Positions 17,055 through 25,965 of a stretch of DNA of 64,000 nucleotides are shown here, in pieces. Each line of letters begins with the position of its first letter. The first letter of the stretch is position 1. This DNA is from Lachnospiraceae bacterium (GTDB lineage Bacteria; Bacillota; Clostridia; Lachnospirales; Lachnospiraceae). The DNA is taken from assembly GCA_017434885.1 (NCBI GenBank), contig JAFSGE010000005.1:62001-126000 (forward strand), in the 5' to 3' direction. Position numbers and translations under genes: made by a program. Under the pieces are notes generated by a model. That model saw only the letters and a program-made list of their open reading frames with translations, was not told the origin of the DNA and did not search any database.

Positions 17055-18770
17055 TTATTGTTGTTCCTGCTCTGCCTTTAATGCTTCATATTTTTCATTC
17101 CACTCCGCGGCTTTCGCAGCATCTCTTTCCACTCCGTATCCTTCTTCATAAAGTATACTCACCAAGTAAGCGCCGTCAGGACTTCCCAGTTCATAGGCTT
17201 TTAGTCCCAATTCCATAGCTTTTGCATAATCTTCCGCTACTCCATCTCCGGCAAAATACAGAATGGCAAGCCATGCCGTTGCACCTGCGCTTTCCATTTC
17301 AGCTGCCTTTTCATAATAGGTAAACGCTTTGGTATAATCCTGCTTTACTCCATTACCCGAATAGTACATAGAGGCAATGCGCTCATAGCCATAGCTGTCT
17401 CCATATTCTTCCGAATATTTTTCATACCACTCTATGGCTTTTTCATAATCTGGCGCAACGCCATATTGACCCAATTCATAAATCATGCCTATCACACCGC
17501 TGCTATCAGCCTCTCCATGTCCATAAGCCTTTTCATACCACTCCAGGGCTTTAGTCCAATCCGCTTCCACACCGTTACCATTCAGATATAAGCCGGCAAT
17601 CGCCTCCATGGCAGAAGCATAATCTTTTTCAGCTGCCTTTTCAAACAATTCCAAGGCTGTGGTGTAATTTTGCTCAACACCCCTTCCGTTCGAATATAAA
17701 ACACCAAGATTATACATCGCACCCACATTGTCTAATGCAACTGCTCTTTCATAATATTCTTTTGCCTTAGCATAATCCTGCTCTACTCCAACCCCGTCAT
17801 GATACATTACACCGATACTGTTCATTGCACGTGCATTATCTAAAGCAGCCGCTTTCTCATACCACTCCAATGCTTTCATATAATCCTGTTCTAATCCACC
17901 AAGGCCACTGCTATAATAATTACCTATATTTGCCATTGCATCAGAGCTATTCAATGCGGCAGCCTGTTCATAATATTCTTTTGCTTTGGCATAGTCCTGC
18001 TCTACTCCATTACCTTTATCATACATTACACCTATTCTGTTCATTGCAGAAGCATCGCCTAATGTAGCAGCCTTTTCATAATTTTCCAATGCCTTCGCAT
18101 AATCCTGTGTTACATTAGGATATTTGCCTGCATAAATAACACCCATGGATAAATGCGCATAGGCAACCCAATCCTTTTCATTTCCCTGTGCTGCAAGGGT
18201 AAAATACTCGATTGCCTTTGCACCGTCCTGTTCTACATCATATCCTTGCTGATATAAATCACCAAGACCATTGTTTGCTTCTACACATCCGTTTGCAATG
18301 GCCAGTTCATAATATTCTTTTGACTTGGCATAATCAACATCCACTCCGTTACCATATTGATAAAGCTGACCTAAGGCAAATCTGGACAAATCGCTTACCG
18401 TATCCGTTTCGGATGCTATACACTGCTCATAATATTCTTTTGCCTTGGCATAATCTTTGGACTCCTCAGCAATTCTTCCAAGGTAATAATTTGCGCGCAC
18501 ATCCCCTTTTTCCAATGCCTGTGTGAAATGCTCAGAAGCTTTGACTAAATCCTTCGTAACAGTATCTGTTCCGTGGTAAGCATCTTTTCCGCTTTGCATC
18601 AGCGCTTCTACTTCTGCAAGAAATGCCTCAGCGGCAGCCTGTTCCTTTGCCTTGTTTCTTGCATTTCCTACCAATAATCCGGCAGTGATACCTACTATGA
18701 TTGCCACTACGCCTACTATTATCGTTATCCATTTAGTCATTTGCATTTTGTTTTCTTTGTCTGTTTTCAT
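17055..18770 (-). CDS. Membrane-anchored Sel1-repeat (TPR-like) protein
   Basis: The 571-residue protein has one membrane segment (about 13-32, ITIIVGVVAIIVGITAGLLV) and then some thirteen to fourteen Sel1-type repeats of about 36 residues, each with a form of NGVEQDYAKAKEYYEKAA. Sel1 repeats are helical scaffolds for protein binding. With a short N-terminal tail and one segment, the repeats should face outside, though this is inferred. The next gene starts 30 bases downstream and the sigma-fusion gene ends 37 bases upstream, so the three form an operon. Repeat unit number is likely to vary between strains. Confidence 0.88.
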   Translation of the reverse strand: MKTDKENKMQMTKWITIIVGVVAIIVGITAGLLVGNARNKAKEQAAAEAFLAEVEALMQSGKDAYHGTDTVTKDLVKASEHFTQALEKGDVRANYYLGRIAEESKDYAKAKEYYEQCIASETDTVSDLSRFALGQLYQYGNGVDVDYAKSKEYYELAIANGCVEANNGLGDLYQQGYDVEQDGAKAIEYFTLAAQGNEKDWVAYAHLSMGVIYAGKYPNVTQDYAKALENYEKAATLGDASAMNRIGVMYDKGNGVEQDYAKAKEYYEQAAALNSSDAMANIGNYYSSGLGGLEQDYMKALEWYEKAAALDNARAMNSIGVMYHDGVGVEQDYAKAKEYYERAVALDNVGAMYNLGVLYSNGRGVEQNYTTALELFEKAAEKDYASAMEAIAGLYLNGNGVEADWTKALEWYEKAYGHGEADSSGVIGMIYELGQYGVAPDYEKAIEWYEKYSEEYGDSYGYERIASMYYSGNGVKQDYTKAFTYYEKAAEMESAGATAWLAILYFAGDGVAEDYAKAMELGLKAYELGSPDGAYLVSILYEEGYGVERDAAKAAEWNEKYEALKAEQEQQ

Positions 18771-18807
18771 TTGATTTGCTTCTCCTATATCGGTTATTAT
18801 TCAGTCA

Positions 18808-20523
18808 TTAATGCAGTCGGTAGCTATAGGTTGCGGTATACATATCACTATCGCTCCACTTATCTATCCGAAAGATATAAGCTGCTCCATCCTTATTTAT
18901 CTGAATTTGATAGGTGACATCCGTTTCCGTTCTCATGGAAACTAAAGTTCCATCTCCCAGATTGGATGAAAATGTATATCTTTCATCTTCTCTGCCCTCT
19001 ACAGTTTTCTTATCAGTTTGTGTTCCCTTTTCCATAATCTCTTTTATACCAAAAACGGTTTCTGCTTCTTCCAGTGTTCCGGCACTGAACGGTACTCCGG
19101 TTATATCAGATACATCAACAGGATTTCCACCAGCATCCAAAATTCCTGTATTCATATGTATGTCCAAGCTGTTATTTCCACCATTTTCATATATAAATTC
19201 CCGATAAGTTATTCTGCCTTTTCCCTCCTGAAGAACTATCTCCTTTTCCAATTTTCCATACCACATATTTCCAAACTGTGGATGTTCGGTGTTATCGTTT
19301 TCCAGTGTGGGGTCAAGACCAACGCTTCTTGCCATGGCATCTACCCCTTCACTAATATGAAGCCCGTTATAGGTCCAATCGTCAAAGCTCCAATTAAATT
19401 GAACTTCGCCTTCTTTTGCTTCCTCGGCTACATCCTGTGTTGCGTCTTGCGTTTCATCTTGCGGCGTATCCTGTGTTGCACCCTGCCCTTCATCCTGAAC
19501 CGGCTCTGCTTCTGCGCCAACATTCGCATCTGTGTTTCCGCCGCTTTCTGCTTCTGTTTCACCTACTGTTTGTCCATCCAAAATTGCCTGCGCTTCCTGA
19601 ACTGTGGTAATTTCTAACGACCTTCCCTGCATTTGAGAAAAACCAAACGCTCCCGCAAACGAAAGGGTCAGTCCCAAACCTGCCACAACTAAATTTTTTA
19701 TCACAATATTCATAGTTCCTCCTGTCGCTGCCCCTGTACCGGCAGTTACTGCTGTTGTTCCGATTGCCGCTGTTGCTGCATCGGCGGTTGCTCCTGTTGT
19801 TCCGGCTGCCGATGCTGTAATTGCAGTTGCCTGCAAACCAACACTTGAACACGCTCCGCTATATACCTTTTCTGCGGCATAAGCAGTGAGTGTGCTTTCC
19901 TCTGCAAGTGCTTTGAGCGCATACCAAAACACCGGAAGTCCGAGTACATGCAGTCTGTAACCTTCTTCCTTTTCCTTCTCCTCTACCCTGGTTTTCATAT
20001 ATTTCCTTGCATAGCTTAATCTGCTCTTAACGGTATTCACAGAGCACTCCATCATCTCTGCTATCTGCTCTACCTTTAATCCGTCAAAATAATAGGCTAC
20101 CACTGCTGTCCGTTGTAATTCCGGAAGTTCTTCTATAATTCCTTTGATAATGTCTGCGGTTGCCTTTTGGTCTGCTGTAAGCTCCGGCATGGATGATGTA
20201 TCATTGCTCTCAAGTTCCTCAAACATTCCCTCGGCCTCTTCTTTCAGCAACACATCCTTCTGTTTCCGATAGAGTTTCATCCCCTGATGATAAGTGATTC
20301 CGTCTAACCAACCATACAATGCTTCCTCGTTCTGTAATGTATGTATATTTTTGTAGGCTTCTGTAAAAACAATCTGTGTTAAATCCAGAGCATCCTCTTC
20401 CTTTTTCATGATTTGCTTCGCCCGGAAATAAACTCTGTTATAGGTTTCTGAATAGATGGTGTTAAATCCTTTTTCCTCGCCACGCTTCATCTGTTCTATG
20501 GCTTTCTTTAAATTATCTTTCAT
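18808..20523 (-). CDS. ECF sigma factor fused to a transmembrane segment and outer domain
   Basis: Residues 1-185 are a sigma-70/ECF protein: region 2 (about 20-90, EDALDLTQIVFTEAYKNI) and region 4 (125-180, LPELQRTAVVAYYFDG and the HTH CSVNTVKSRLSYARKYMK). A linker rich in Ala, Thr and Gly (about 225-270) leads to one membrane segment (about 274-296), an acidic Gln/Asp/Thr-rich repeat stretch (335-372) and an outer domain to 571 that I do not recognise (WSFDDWTYNGLHISEGVDAM). The protein thus joins promoter choice to an external sensor in one chain, with no separate anti-sigma gene. How the sigma part is released, by proteolysis or not at all, is unknown. Confidence 0.88.
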   Translation of the reverse strand: MKDNLKKAIEQMKRGEEKGFNTIYSETYNRVYFRAKQIMKKEEDALDLTQIVFTEAYKNIHTLQNEEALYGWLDGITYHQGMKLYRKQKDVLLKEEAEGMFEELESNDTSSMPELTADQKATADIIKGIIEELPELQRTAVVAYYFDGLKVEQIAEMMECSVNTVKSRLSYARKYMKTRVEEKEKEEGYRLHVLGLPVFWYALKALAEESTLTAYAAEKVYSGACSSVGLQATAITASAAGTTGATADAATAAIGTTAVTAGTGAATGGTMNIVIKNLVVAGLGLTLSFAGAFGFSQMQGRSLEITTVQEAQAILDGQTVGETEAESGGNTDANVGAEAEPVQDEGQGATQDTPQDETQDATQDVAEEAKEGEVQFNWSFDDWTYNGLHISEGVDAMARSVGLDPTLENDNTEHPQFGNMWYGKLEKEIVLQEGKGRITYREFIYENGGNNSLDIHMNTGILDAGGNPVDVSDITGVPFSAGTLEEAETVFGIKEIMEKGTQTDKKTVEGREDERYTFSSNLGDGTLVSMRTETDVTYQIQINKDGAAYIFRIDKWSDSDMYTATYSYRLH

Positions 20524-20607
20524 TTCGTCTTCCTTTACGTATGTTCCTTTGGGGAATAACTTACTTCTCTTTCCATTATATATGTACCGTAAAGTCTCCC
20601 CTTGGTT

Positions 20608-20805
20608 TTAATTTTCTTTAAAAAGCTCCTCAATTGCGATATCTTCCTTTAGATATTCCCTGATACATACCGCTTCATCCAGCGTGAATTTTGATTTTCC
20701 GCTCATTTTTGTAAGAAACGTACTATATTTCATATTAATATCAGCCGCCAGTTGCTTCTTACTAATTCCCCGATATGCAATTTGGGCTTCCAGTTCTTTA
20801 TACAT
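20608..20805 (-). CDS. Small Cro/C1-type helix-turn-helix protein
   Basis: The 65-residue protein starts at ATG 20805, where AGAGG lies 9 bases upstream; an upstream in-frame ATG has no such site. It is almost only an HTH: YRGISKKQLAADINMKYSTF followed by a recognition-helix-like stretch and a short tail. It resembles the small regulators found in Firmicute genomes next to similar genes. It is transcribed away from a related HTH gene at 21013, with about 200 bases between, so cross-regulation is likely. Targets are unknown. Confidence 0.7.
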   Translation of the reverse strand: MYKELEAQIAYRGISKKQLAADINMKYSTFLTKMSGKSKFTLDEAVCIREYLKEDIAIEELFKEN

Positions 20806-21012
20806 AATATCACATCCTCTAGTATTAAGTACCATTACTACACTATTAGGTTTTATCTTTTGCAAAACTTTTTACCGTTTTTCAAATGATATTTTAGCAC
20901 GATATATTGTATTTTTCAATCAATTCTGCAAAAAAACACGGTATACCATTTTTTATCATTGTTTTCTCAACATCATCATGTTATTATAAAAAATAATAGG
21001 AGTGTGAATATT

Positions 21013-21345
21013 TTGACCAGAGAAATCTATTTGAAAAACCTCATCAAAAACAATGGATTTACTATAAAAGAATTTGCTCAAAACATAGACATGCCTTATT
21101 CTACCCTTCTTACCATGCTTAATGAAGGGAAAATAGGAAATGCCGCCGTAGACAACGTCATCAAAATTTGCAAGGGCTTAGATATTACCATTCAAGATTT
21201 ACAGTCCATACAGGAACTCCACCATTTAGACGCAGAACACCTTGTTCTTACGGAACATGAGAAAAAACTTATCACCAATTATCGCAAAAAGACCGAACTG
21301 CAACAAGCTGTTGATATTTTGCTTCTTTCTGATTATGAATCATAA
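21013..21345 (+). CDS. Helix-turn-helix regulator with C-terminal extension
   Basis: A 110-residue protein. The best start is TTG 21013 because AGGAG (20998-21002) lies 10 bases before it; the upstream ATG at 20959 lacks a site. The HTH is NGFTIKEFAQNIDMPYSTLL (about 13-32). The C-terminal half (LTEHEKKLITNYRKKTELQQ) is a linker-helix tail common in phage-type repressors of clostridia. It shares the MxYSTLL-type helix with the divergent gene at 20608. No metabolic target is evident. Confidence 0.75.
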   Translation: MTREIYLKNLIKNNGFTIKEFAQNIDMPYSTLLTMLNEGKIGNAAVDNVIKICKGLDITIQDLQSIQELHHLDAEHLVLTEHEKKLITNYRKKTELQQAVDILLLSDYES

Positions 21346-21353
21346 AACATACG

Positions 21354-21384
21354 AAAGGACCCGAAATCCGGGTCCTTTGTTTTT
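21354..21384. terminator. Terminator between converging HTH and SR-rich genes
   Basis: AAAGGACCCG (21354-21363) pairs with CGGGTCCTTT (21369-21378), then GTTTTT. It lies 8 bases past the HTH gene stop and 12 before the end of the opposite gene. Confidence 0.9.
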
Positions 21385-21396
21385 CTGTTCTTTTCA

Positions 21397-22452
21397 TCAA
21401 TCAAAAGGATTCTCTATATGCCAAAGCCACGAAGTATCTCCCTCATACTTTTCCCACTCCGTATCAGACACTTCTATGTACCAGTCTTCGCCTTCGCACT
21501 CCATCCAGCCATAGTAATCGTCTCCTGCTATGTCATCATACCAGTACTGCCATAAATTCGGGCTGACATCCGTGTTGTACCACAAATAACAGTCACTGTC
21601 ATAGTCATAATAACATTCTGCGCCATAATCCCAGGTGATATGCTTCTCATATTCATCCTGCTGCGAGCAGATGCGATACAGATTCGTCGAAACCTCATCC
21701 AGATAAATATCATTTCCGTAAATCTCCAGATTAGTTTCCATTTCCGTCTCCTGCACCTGACTTGTGGATGTGTAATCACTCCGTACAAGTGAAAATGCCA
21801 TAAAGGCAAAGAAGACATTGAAGAGAACCGGAATTGCTATTCCCATAATAACCAAGGGCAAAATAATGCGTGTCAAATTTTTCTTTCCAAAGTTACCTGA
21901 TGCATTTGCCACAGATGCCAAGCTTCTGATATCTACAATCTCATCAATATATACCGGTGTTTTATTCATTTCGGCGCCGCAATTTTTACAAGTCGGATAA
22001 AAGCCTTCCTTCCAGTTAGCCTCCAGCTCCGTTCCGCAGTAATCGCATACATAGTGTGCCTCATAAGAGCCGTCCTGCTTTTTGAAGGCTATGCTGTCAG
22101 CATCATAATATTTTCCTTCTTCATCATAATAACCTTTCCGGTATAATACGCCAGTCTGTTCATCTGTCCATGATTCATGAACATACATGTAATCATGATT
22201 CTTACATCGCATCATAAGTGCCTTCGTCTTAATATGCGAAGGAATTCTTGCAGGCTGGTTTCGCCGTGTTCTTCCCAGACTGGACACAAATGAGTTGCTG
22301 CCGCTCCTGTAGGAACTGCTGTATGAACTGCTATGCGATGAGCTGCTGCGTCTTCTCGACGAGCTGCTGCGGCTGCGCGAGCTGCTTCGGCTGCGCGAAC
22401 TGCTACGACTTCTTGAACTTCTGGAACTTGAACTTCTTCTGCTTGGTGGCAT
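21397..22452 (-). CDS. Ser/Arg-rich zinc-ribbon membrane protein of unknown function
   Basis: The 351-residue protein has three unlike parts. Residues 4-50 are nearly pure Ser and Arg in SR/RS repeats. Residues 75-165 include a zinc ribbon, C136-x2-C139 and C155-x2-C158 (CDYCG, CKNCG). A long hydrophobic stretch (193-223) is followed by a tail very rich in Asp, Glu, Tyr and Trp (DDIAGDDYYGWMECEGEDWY). The start has AGGAG 6 bases upstream. By the positive-inside rule the SR part and zinc ribbon would be cytoplasmic, where the SR part could bind nucleic acid or acidic partners, and the acidic tail outside. No function is known to me. Confidence 0.75.
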   Translation of the reverse strand: MPPSRRSSSSRSSRSRSSSRSRSSSRSRSSSSRRRSSSSHSSSYSSSYRSGSNSFVSSLGRTRRNQPARIPSHIKTKALMMRCKNHDYMYVHESWTDEQTGVLYRKGYYDEEGKYYDADSIAFKKQDGSYEAHYVCDYCGTELEANWKEGFYPTCKNCGAEMNKTPVYIDEIVDIRSLASVANASGNFGKKNLTRIILPLVIMGIAIPVLFNVFFAFMAFSLVRSDYTSTSQVQETEMETNLEIYGNDIYLDEVSTNLYRICSQQDEYEKHITWDYGAECYYDYDSDCYLWYNTDVSPNLWQYWYDDIAGDDYYGWMECEGEDWYIEVSDTEWEKYEGDTSWLWHIENPFD

Positions 22453-22491
22453 GAGTTTTCTCCTTTTTAAATTCTTTTTTAGTGTGCTACC

Positions 22492-23952
22492 CTATACATT
22501 CTTTAATAAAGCGGCACTTTGATTAATCTTTTGAATCGACTCCCAGGTTTGTCTGGAATAGTTTACATTCATTTCTGTCAGATGATTTGTTTGCTCTGCA
22601 CTTGCACTTACCTCCTCAGATAAGGCTGACAACTGAGTAATACTATCCACAATCTGATTGTTTGATGTCGATAAACGATCAATTCGATTGCCTATTTCCT
22701 GTACATTATTAACCAAAACATTCATATTGCTGCTTAATTCATCAAATGCATCTGCAGTAGCACTAATCATTTGATTCTGGCTGTCTGCAGCTTTTAACGA
22801 AACACCAACCGCGTTAACGACTGTCTTTGCATTGACATTGAGTTCATCAACAATATGCGTAATACTTTCTGTAAAATCCTTTGTTTCTTCTGCCAATTGA
22901 CGAATCTGATCCGCAATAACAGAGAACCCTTTTCCCGCTTCACCTGCCCTGGCACTTTCAACAGATGCATTTAACGAAAGAATCGTCGTCTGATTGGAAA
23001 TCTTTAATATCATATTCGCAATAGAAGCCACTTTATCAACATTATCCTGCAATTGTTCCATTGCTTCTGTTACTACAACATTATTATCAGCAATCTGTTC
23101 AGACTGCTCCTTTAATGTCTCCATCATGTTCTGATTGGTCCGTATATTTTCATTTGAAACAGTTGCAACAGACATCATTTCAGAAGAATACTCCTGGGTA
23201 TTAGATATAGCATTCTGAATATTTTGTGTCATATAATTTTGCTCTGTAATATTTTCCGCTATCTTTTCAGTTGATACAGATATCGTCTGCATGCTTTGCG
23301 CAATATTTTGGGAAGCATCATATAGACTATTTACCATTTCAGCACTACTGTTTGTCTCTTTTTTTATAACCTTCATAATCTGCATCTGAATTTCACTTTG
23401 TTCTTCAATTGCTCCTAATGCATGATCATTAAACAGTTTTGACAGTCTGCTTAATATATAAAGCATAATAAATACTGCAAATGTCATAATCACATTACAA
23501 ACACCATTGACATCAGCGGAAACAACCGCAGCATTCACTCTGGCAATCTGTCCTGCAATATAAAGTACCATACTAAATACCAAAGTTCCCATATAATATG
23601 CCGTGTCATAATATAAAACAGATACACCCAAAACGCCCACAAACGCCATTCCCAAAAAGCCACCTTCTGTATTCAATATAAAGAACAGATAAGCAATCCC
23701 AACTTCAAGCGTAATACATATCCGCAAATATTTATTTTCTTTATTTACAAAAAACAAAATTCCATCAATTAATACGGCAGCAATCATAACCGCCTTACTA
23801 TACAATGCTAAAGAATCCGAAAATGTTCCTTCCTTTACCAATAACGACTGGTATACAATTAACACACTGAATAAAAGAATGATAGCAAGCAAATAAACAC
23901 GATTGACACGTTTCATTCTTTCAATAGGATTATTATAACGGAATTTATTCAT
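22492..23952 (-). CDS. Methyl-accepting chemotaxis-type protein with multi-pass membrane sensor
   Basis: About 486 residues from the ATG at 23952, which has AAAGGATG 9 bases upstream; an ATG four codons earlier abuts that site and is less likely. The first 175 residues hold five to six membrane segments with short loops, unlike the usual two-segment receptor. The rest is a long coiled coil with the conserved signalling tip (SNQTTILSLNASVESARAGE and GKGFSVIADQIRQLAEE) that contacts CheA/CheW. No HAMP is obvious. No che or flagellar genes are in this window, so output to motility is inferred. Confidence 0.85.
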   Translation of the reverse strand: MNKFRYNNPIERMKRVNRVYLLAIILLFSVLIVYQSLLVKEGTFSDSLALYSKAVMIAAVLIDGILFFVNKENKYLRICITLEVGIAYLFFILNTEGGFLGMAFVGVLGVSVLYYDTAYYMGTLVFSMVLYIAGQIARVNAAVVSADVNGVCNVIMTFAVFIMLYILSRLSKLFNDHALGAIEEQSEIQMQIMKVIKKETNSSAEMVNSLYDASQNIAQSMQTISVSTEKIAENITEQNYMTQNIQNAISNTQEYSSEMMSVATVSNENIRTNQNMMETLKEQSEQIADNNVVVTEAMEQLQDNVDKVASIANMILKISNQTTILSLNASVESARAGEAGKGFSVIADQIRQLAEETKDFTESITHIVDELNVNAKTVVNAVGVSLKAADSQNQMISATADAFDELSSNMNVLVNNVQEIGNRIDRLSTSNNQIVDSITQLSALSEEVSASAEQTNHLTEMNVNYSRQTWESIQKINQSAALLKNV

Positions 23953-24143
23953 ACTGTCCGACATCCTTTCTTTTGTATCGCTATTTGTACACGTTAAGTG
24001 TATTATACTATATTTTTTCCTTAATTACATTATATCTAATATACTATTTTAAACATACATTTTATCAAAAAACTATAGGGAAAATAAGTTAATCGGTATC
24101 TTTCTTGAATACGCCACAAGTCATTACAAAATTGAGGATTAAA

Positions 24144-24176
24144 AAACAGGAGTCACATTTTTTGTGATTCCTGTTT
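24144..24176 (-). terminator. Terminator in the left element flank
   Basis: A 14-bp near-perfect stem (24144-24157 with 24163-24176, TTTTT centre) followed on the minus strand by a T-run. It stands in the same relation to the displaced lysS end at 24275 as the terminator at 36798-36832 does to the real lysS end. The adjoining stretch 23965-24143 holds the AT-rich upstream region of the chemoreceptor gene (minus-strand TATAAT at 24002-24007) and no gene. Confidence 0.82.
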
Positions 24177-24183
24177 CTTTTTC

Positions 24184-24301
24184 AGTCAACTTTCTGTCTG
24201 TTCTCATTATTGGGGCGTAAACTGGGCGTATTGGCGTAAGTCTCACACCTCGCAAACCCAGTATTTAAGCCATTTTATTTATCCAAACTCTTCATCGTCG
24301 G
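24184..24301 (-). other. Diverged second copy of the lysS 3' end and its flank (attachment-site remnant)
   Basis: Read on the minus strand, 24301-24275 encodes PTMKSLDK-stop, the exact C-terminus of the lysS gene at 36925, with three synonymous changes. The 3' flank also corresponds: AGTCAACTTTCT occurs at 24184 and 36833, at 91 and 92 bases from the respective stop. In the same relative place both copies have direct repeats with 11-base period, GGGCGTA here (24213, 24224, with TTGGCGTA at 24231) and TTTGGGTTTA at 36860 and 36871. This is therefore a homologue of the element's right end lying outside its left end. Confidence 0.75.
24273..24301. repeat. Left attachment repeat (attL)
   Basis: 29 bases matching 36923-36951 at 26 positions. 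The longest identical run is TTCATCGTCGG, a candidate crossover core. It marks the left boundary of the integrated element. Confidence 0.8.
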
Positions 24302-24553
24302 AAAACTCGAACTTACGTTCCGTCCTTTGAAGTCCATTGGATTCCTTTCATCATTCTGAAAAATCATAGGCGAATTCTTTTTGAATCCACCGAAATCCAA
24401 TGAAACTGATGAATATGTAGTCATCCATGTGGCTCCATATGGATTTTATAGGTCTCAATATCGTGTTGTCCGTTTTCGTTCATATGCGTCTAATCGAATC
24501 CAATCAACTCATTAGACACATCGTACACTAAAAATACATCTCGATATTCTTAA

Positions 24554-25786
24554 CTATTTAATTATAATACATCCTTCAATATTTGTCATCACTTCTTTTT
24601 TCTTCTCCTTGGTACATTCGGCGTAGATATCCATTGTAGTAGAAATATCCGCATGTCCCATAATATCCATGATGACCTTCAAGTTTGTTTCGTTCTCACA
24701 AAGTCTGGTACAAAAGGTGTGACGCAGATGATGGGCCGAGAAATCCGGGAGAAGCAATGGTTCCCTGCCGTCCTTCTTTGCTTCCTTTTCTTCCTTGTCA
24801 TTATACGCCTTTGTTGCTCTGTGAATTGCATTGTTTACAGCAGCTGCGCTATAAACAGTGTGATAAGCTGTAGTAAAGACAAAACCGGAATATCCGTCAA
24901 TTTCTTCTTCACAAAATCCAAGACACTTCTGAATCTCATACTCTGTCAGGAATGCTTCAAACACTTCCTGAATCATTGGAATTGTTCTTGTGCCTGCTTC
25001 CGTCTTGGGAGTCTGAATATGCTTCGCACATACTCCTTTTGAATCCGGGCGGTCTGACAGATTGTGATTTACACTAATCATACGATTTTCAAAATCTAAA
25101 TCCTCCCACCGAATAGCGATACACTCTCCGATTCTCATACCGGTTCCAAGTAGCACTGTAATGATAGGTAACCATCCCTCATATTCCCTGTCCGATTCCA
25201 GATAATTCATAAAAGCTTTCTGCTGCGGAATCGTCAGAGCTCTTCTCTTCGGTGCATCCCAAAGCTTGCTTCTCTTGATCTCTGTCATTGCAGAATCTGA
25301 TGGATTGTTTACAATTAGCCCATCTCTAACAGCCAACTGCAATGCCGGATGAACTACGGTATGGATATTCTCCAATGTATTTGCTTTTATCCCTTCCTTT
25401 AGAACAGAAAAATAGAATTCTTTCACATCGGAATAACGAATCTCCGCAATCTTTCTTTTTCCAAAAGTAGGTCTTACAAAACGATTATACATATAGATGT
25501 AATTAGCCTTAGTAGTTTCTTTCAGATTGTACTTCTGACTAATGTATCTGTCGAAGCAATCATTTAGTGTAAGCTTCTTGGCAGCATACGCATCCAATCC
25601 CTGGTCATATTTAATTTGAAGTTCCTTTTCCCTTGCTCGAAGCTCCGGAAGAGTCTTGGCATAGATATAATGACGCACTCTGTTTCTGTCAGAATATGCG
25701 TAACAATATCTGCCATCGTTTCTCTGTGACTCACCGGTTCTTAGAACATATCCCTTGCTGTCTTTTCTTCCTTTAATAGCAGCCAT
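24554..25786 (-). CDS. int: Tyrosine integrase of the Tn916/phage type
   Basis: The 410-residue recombinase has an N-terminal arm-binding domain (about 1-60), a core-binding SAM-like domain (70-170) and the catalytic domain. The Arg is in GTGMRIGECIAIRW, the HxxR pair in HHLRHTFC, and the region before the active Tyr in MGHADISTTMDIYAE, so all catalytic groups appear present. It should insert and excise the element at lysS. GGAGG lies 8 bases before ATG, partly within a hairpin at 25792-25816. Confidence 0.95.
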   Translation of the reverse strand: MAAIKGRKDSKGYVLRTGESQRNDGRYCYAYSDRNRVRHYIYAKTLPELRAREKELQIKYDQGLDAYAAKKLTLNDCFDRYISQKYNLKETTKANYIYMYNRFVRPTFGKRKIAEIRYSDVKEFYFSVLKEGIKANTLENIHTVVHPALQLAVRDGLIVNNPSDSAMTEIKRSKLWDAPKRRALTIPQQKAFMNYLESDREYEGWLPIITVLLGTGMRIGECIAIRWEDLDFENRMISVNHNLSDRPDSKGVCAKHIQTPKTEAGTRTIPMIQEVFEAFLTEYEIQKCLGFCEEEIDGYSGFVFTTAYHTVYSAAAVNNAIHRATKAYNDKEEKEAKKDGREPLLLPDFSAHHLRHTFCTRLCENETNLKVIMDIMGHADISTTMDIYAECTKEKKKEVMTNIEGCIIIK

Positions 25787-25791
25787 TTTCC

Positions 25792-25816
25792 ATTCCTCCT
25801 ATATTAAAAGAGGAAT
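25792..25816 (-). promoter_or_regulatory. Hairpin covering the integrase ribosome binding site
   Basis: On the minus strand ATTCCTC (25810-25816) can pair with GAGGAAT (25792-25798), which contains the GGAGG of the int gene. This 7-bp stem could limit integrase translation. Pairing is seen; control is inferred. Confidence 0.45.
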
Positions 25817-25965
25817 AGCCGGTTCTCATTATCTTTGAATAAAAGTCTATGGATAACTTTGACTCAAGACCATTATAGTGCCGTCTATTCCACATTTGCA
25901 ATCCAATTTTGTCCGCTTCAAAAAATAGTATCGTCAATGGATACGATAGGATTTCTTTGGATTTT

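Noticed and set aside
17055-18770. Repeated DNA about every 108 bases
   Set aside because: Fully explained by the Sel1 protein repeats.
22290-22440. Short tandem repeats on DNA level that might be a CRISPR array
   Set aside because: The repeats are in-frame codons of the Ser/Arg tract with no spacer structure, and no cas genes are nearby.
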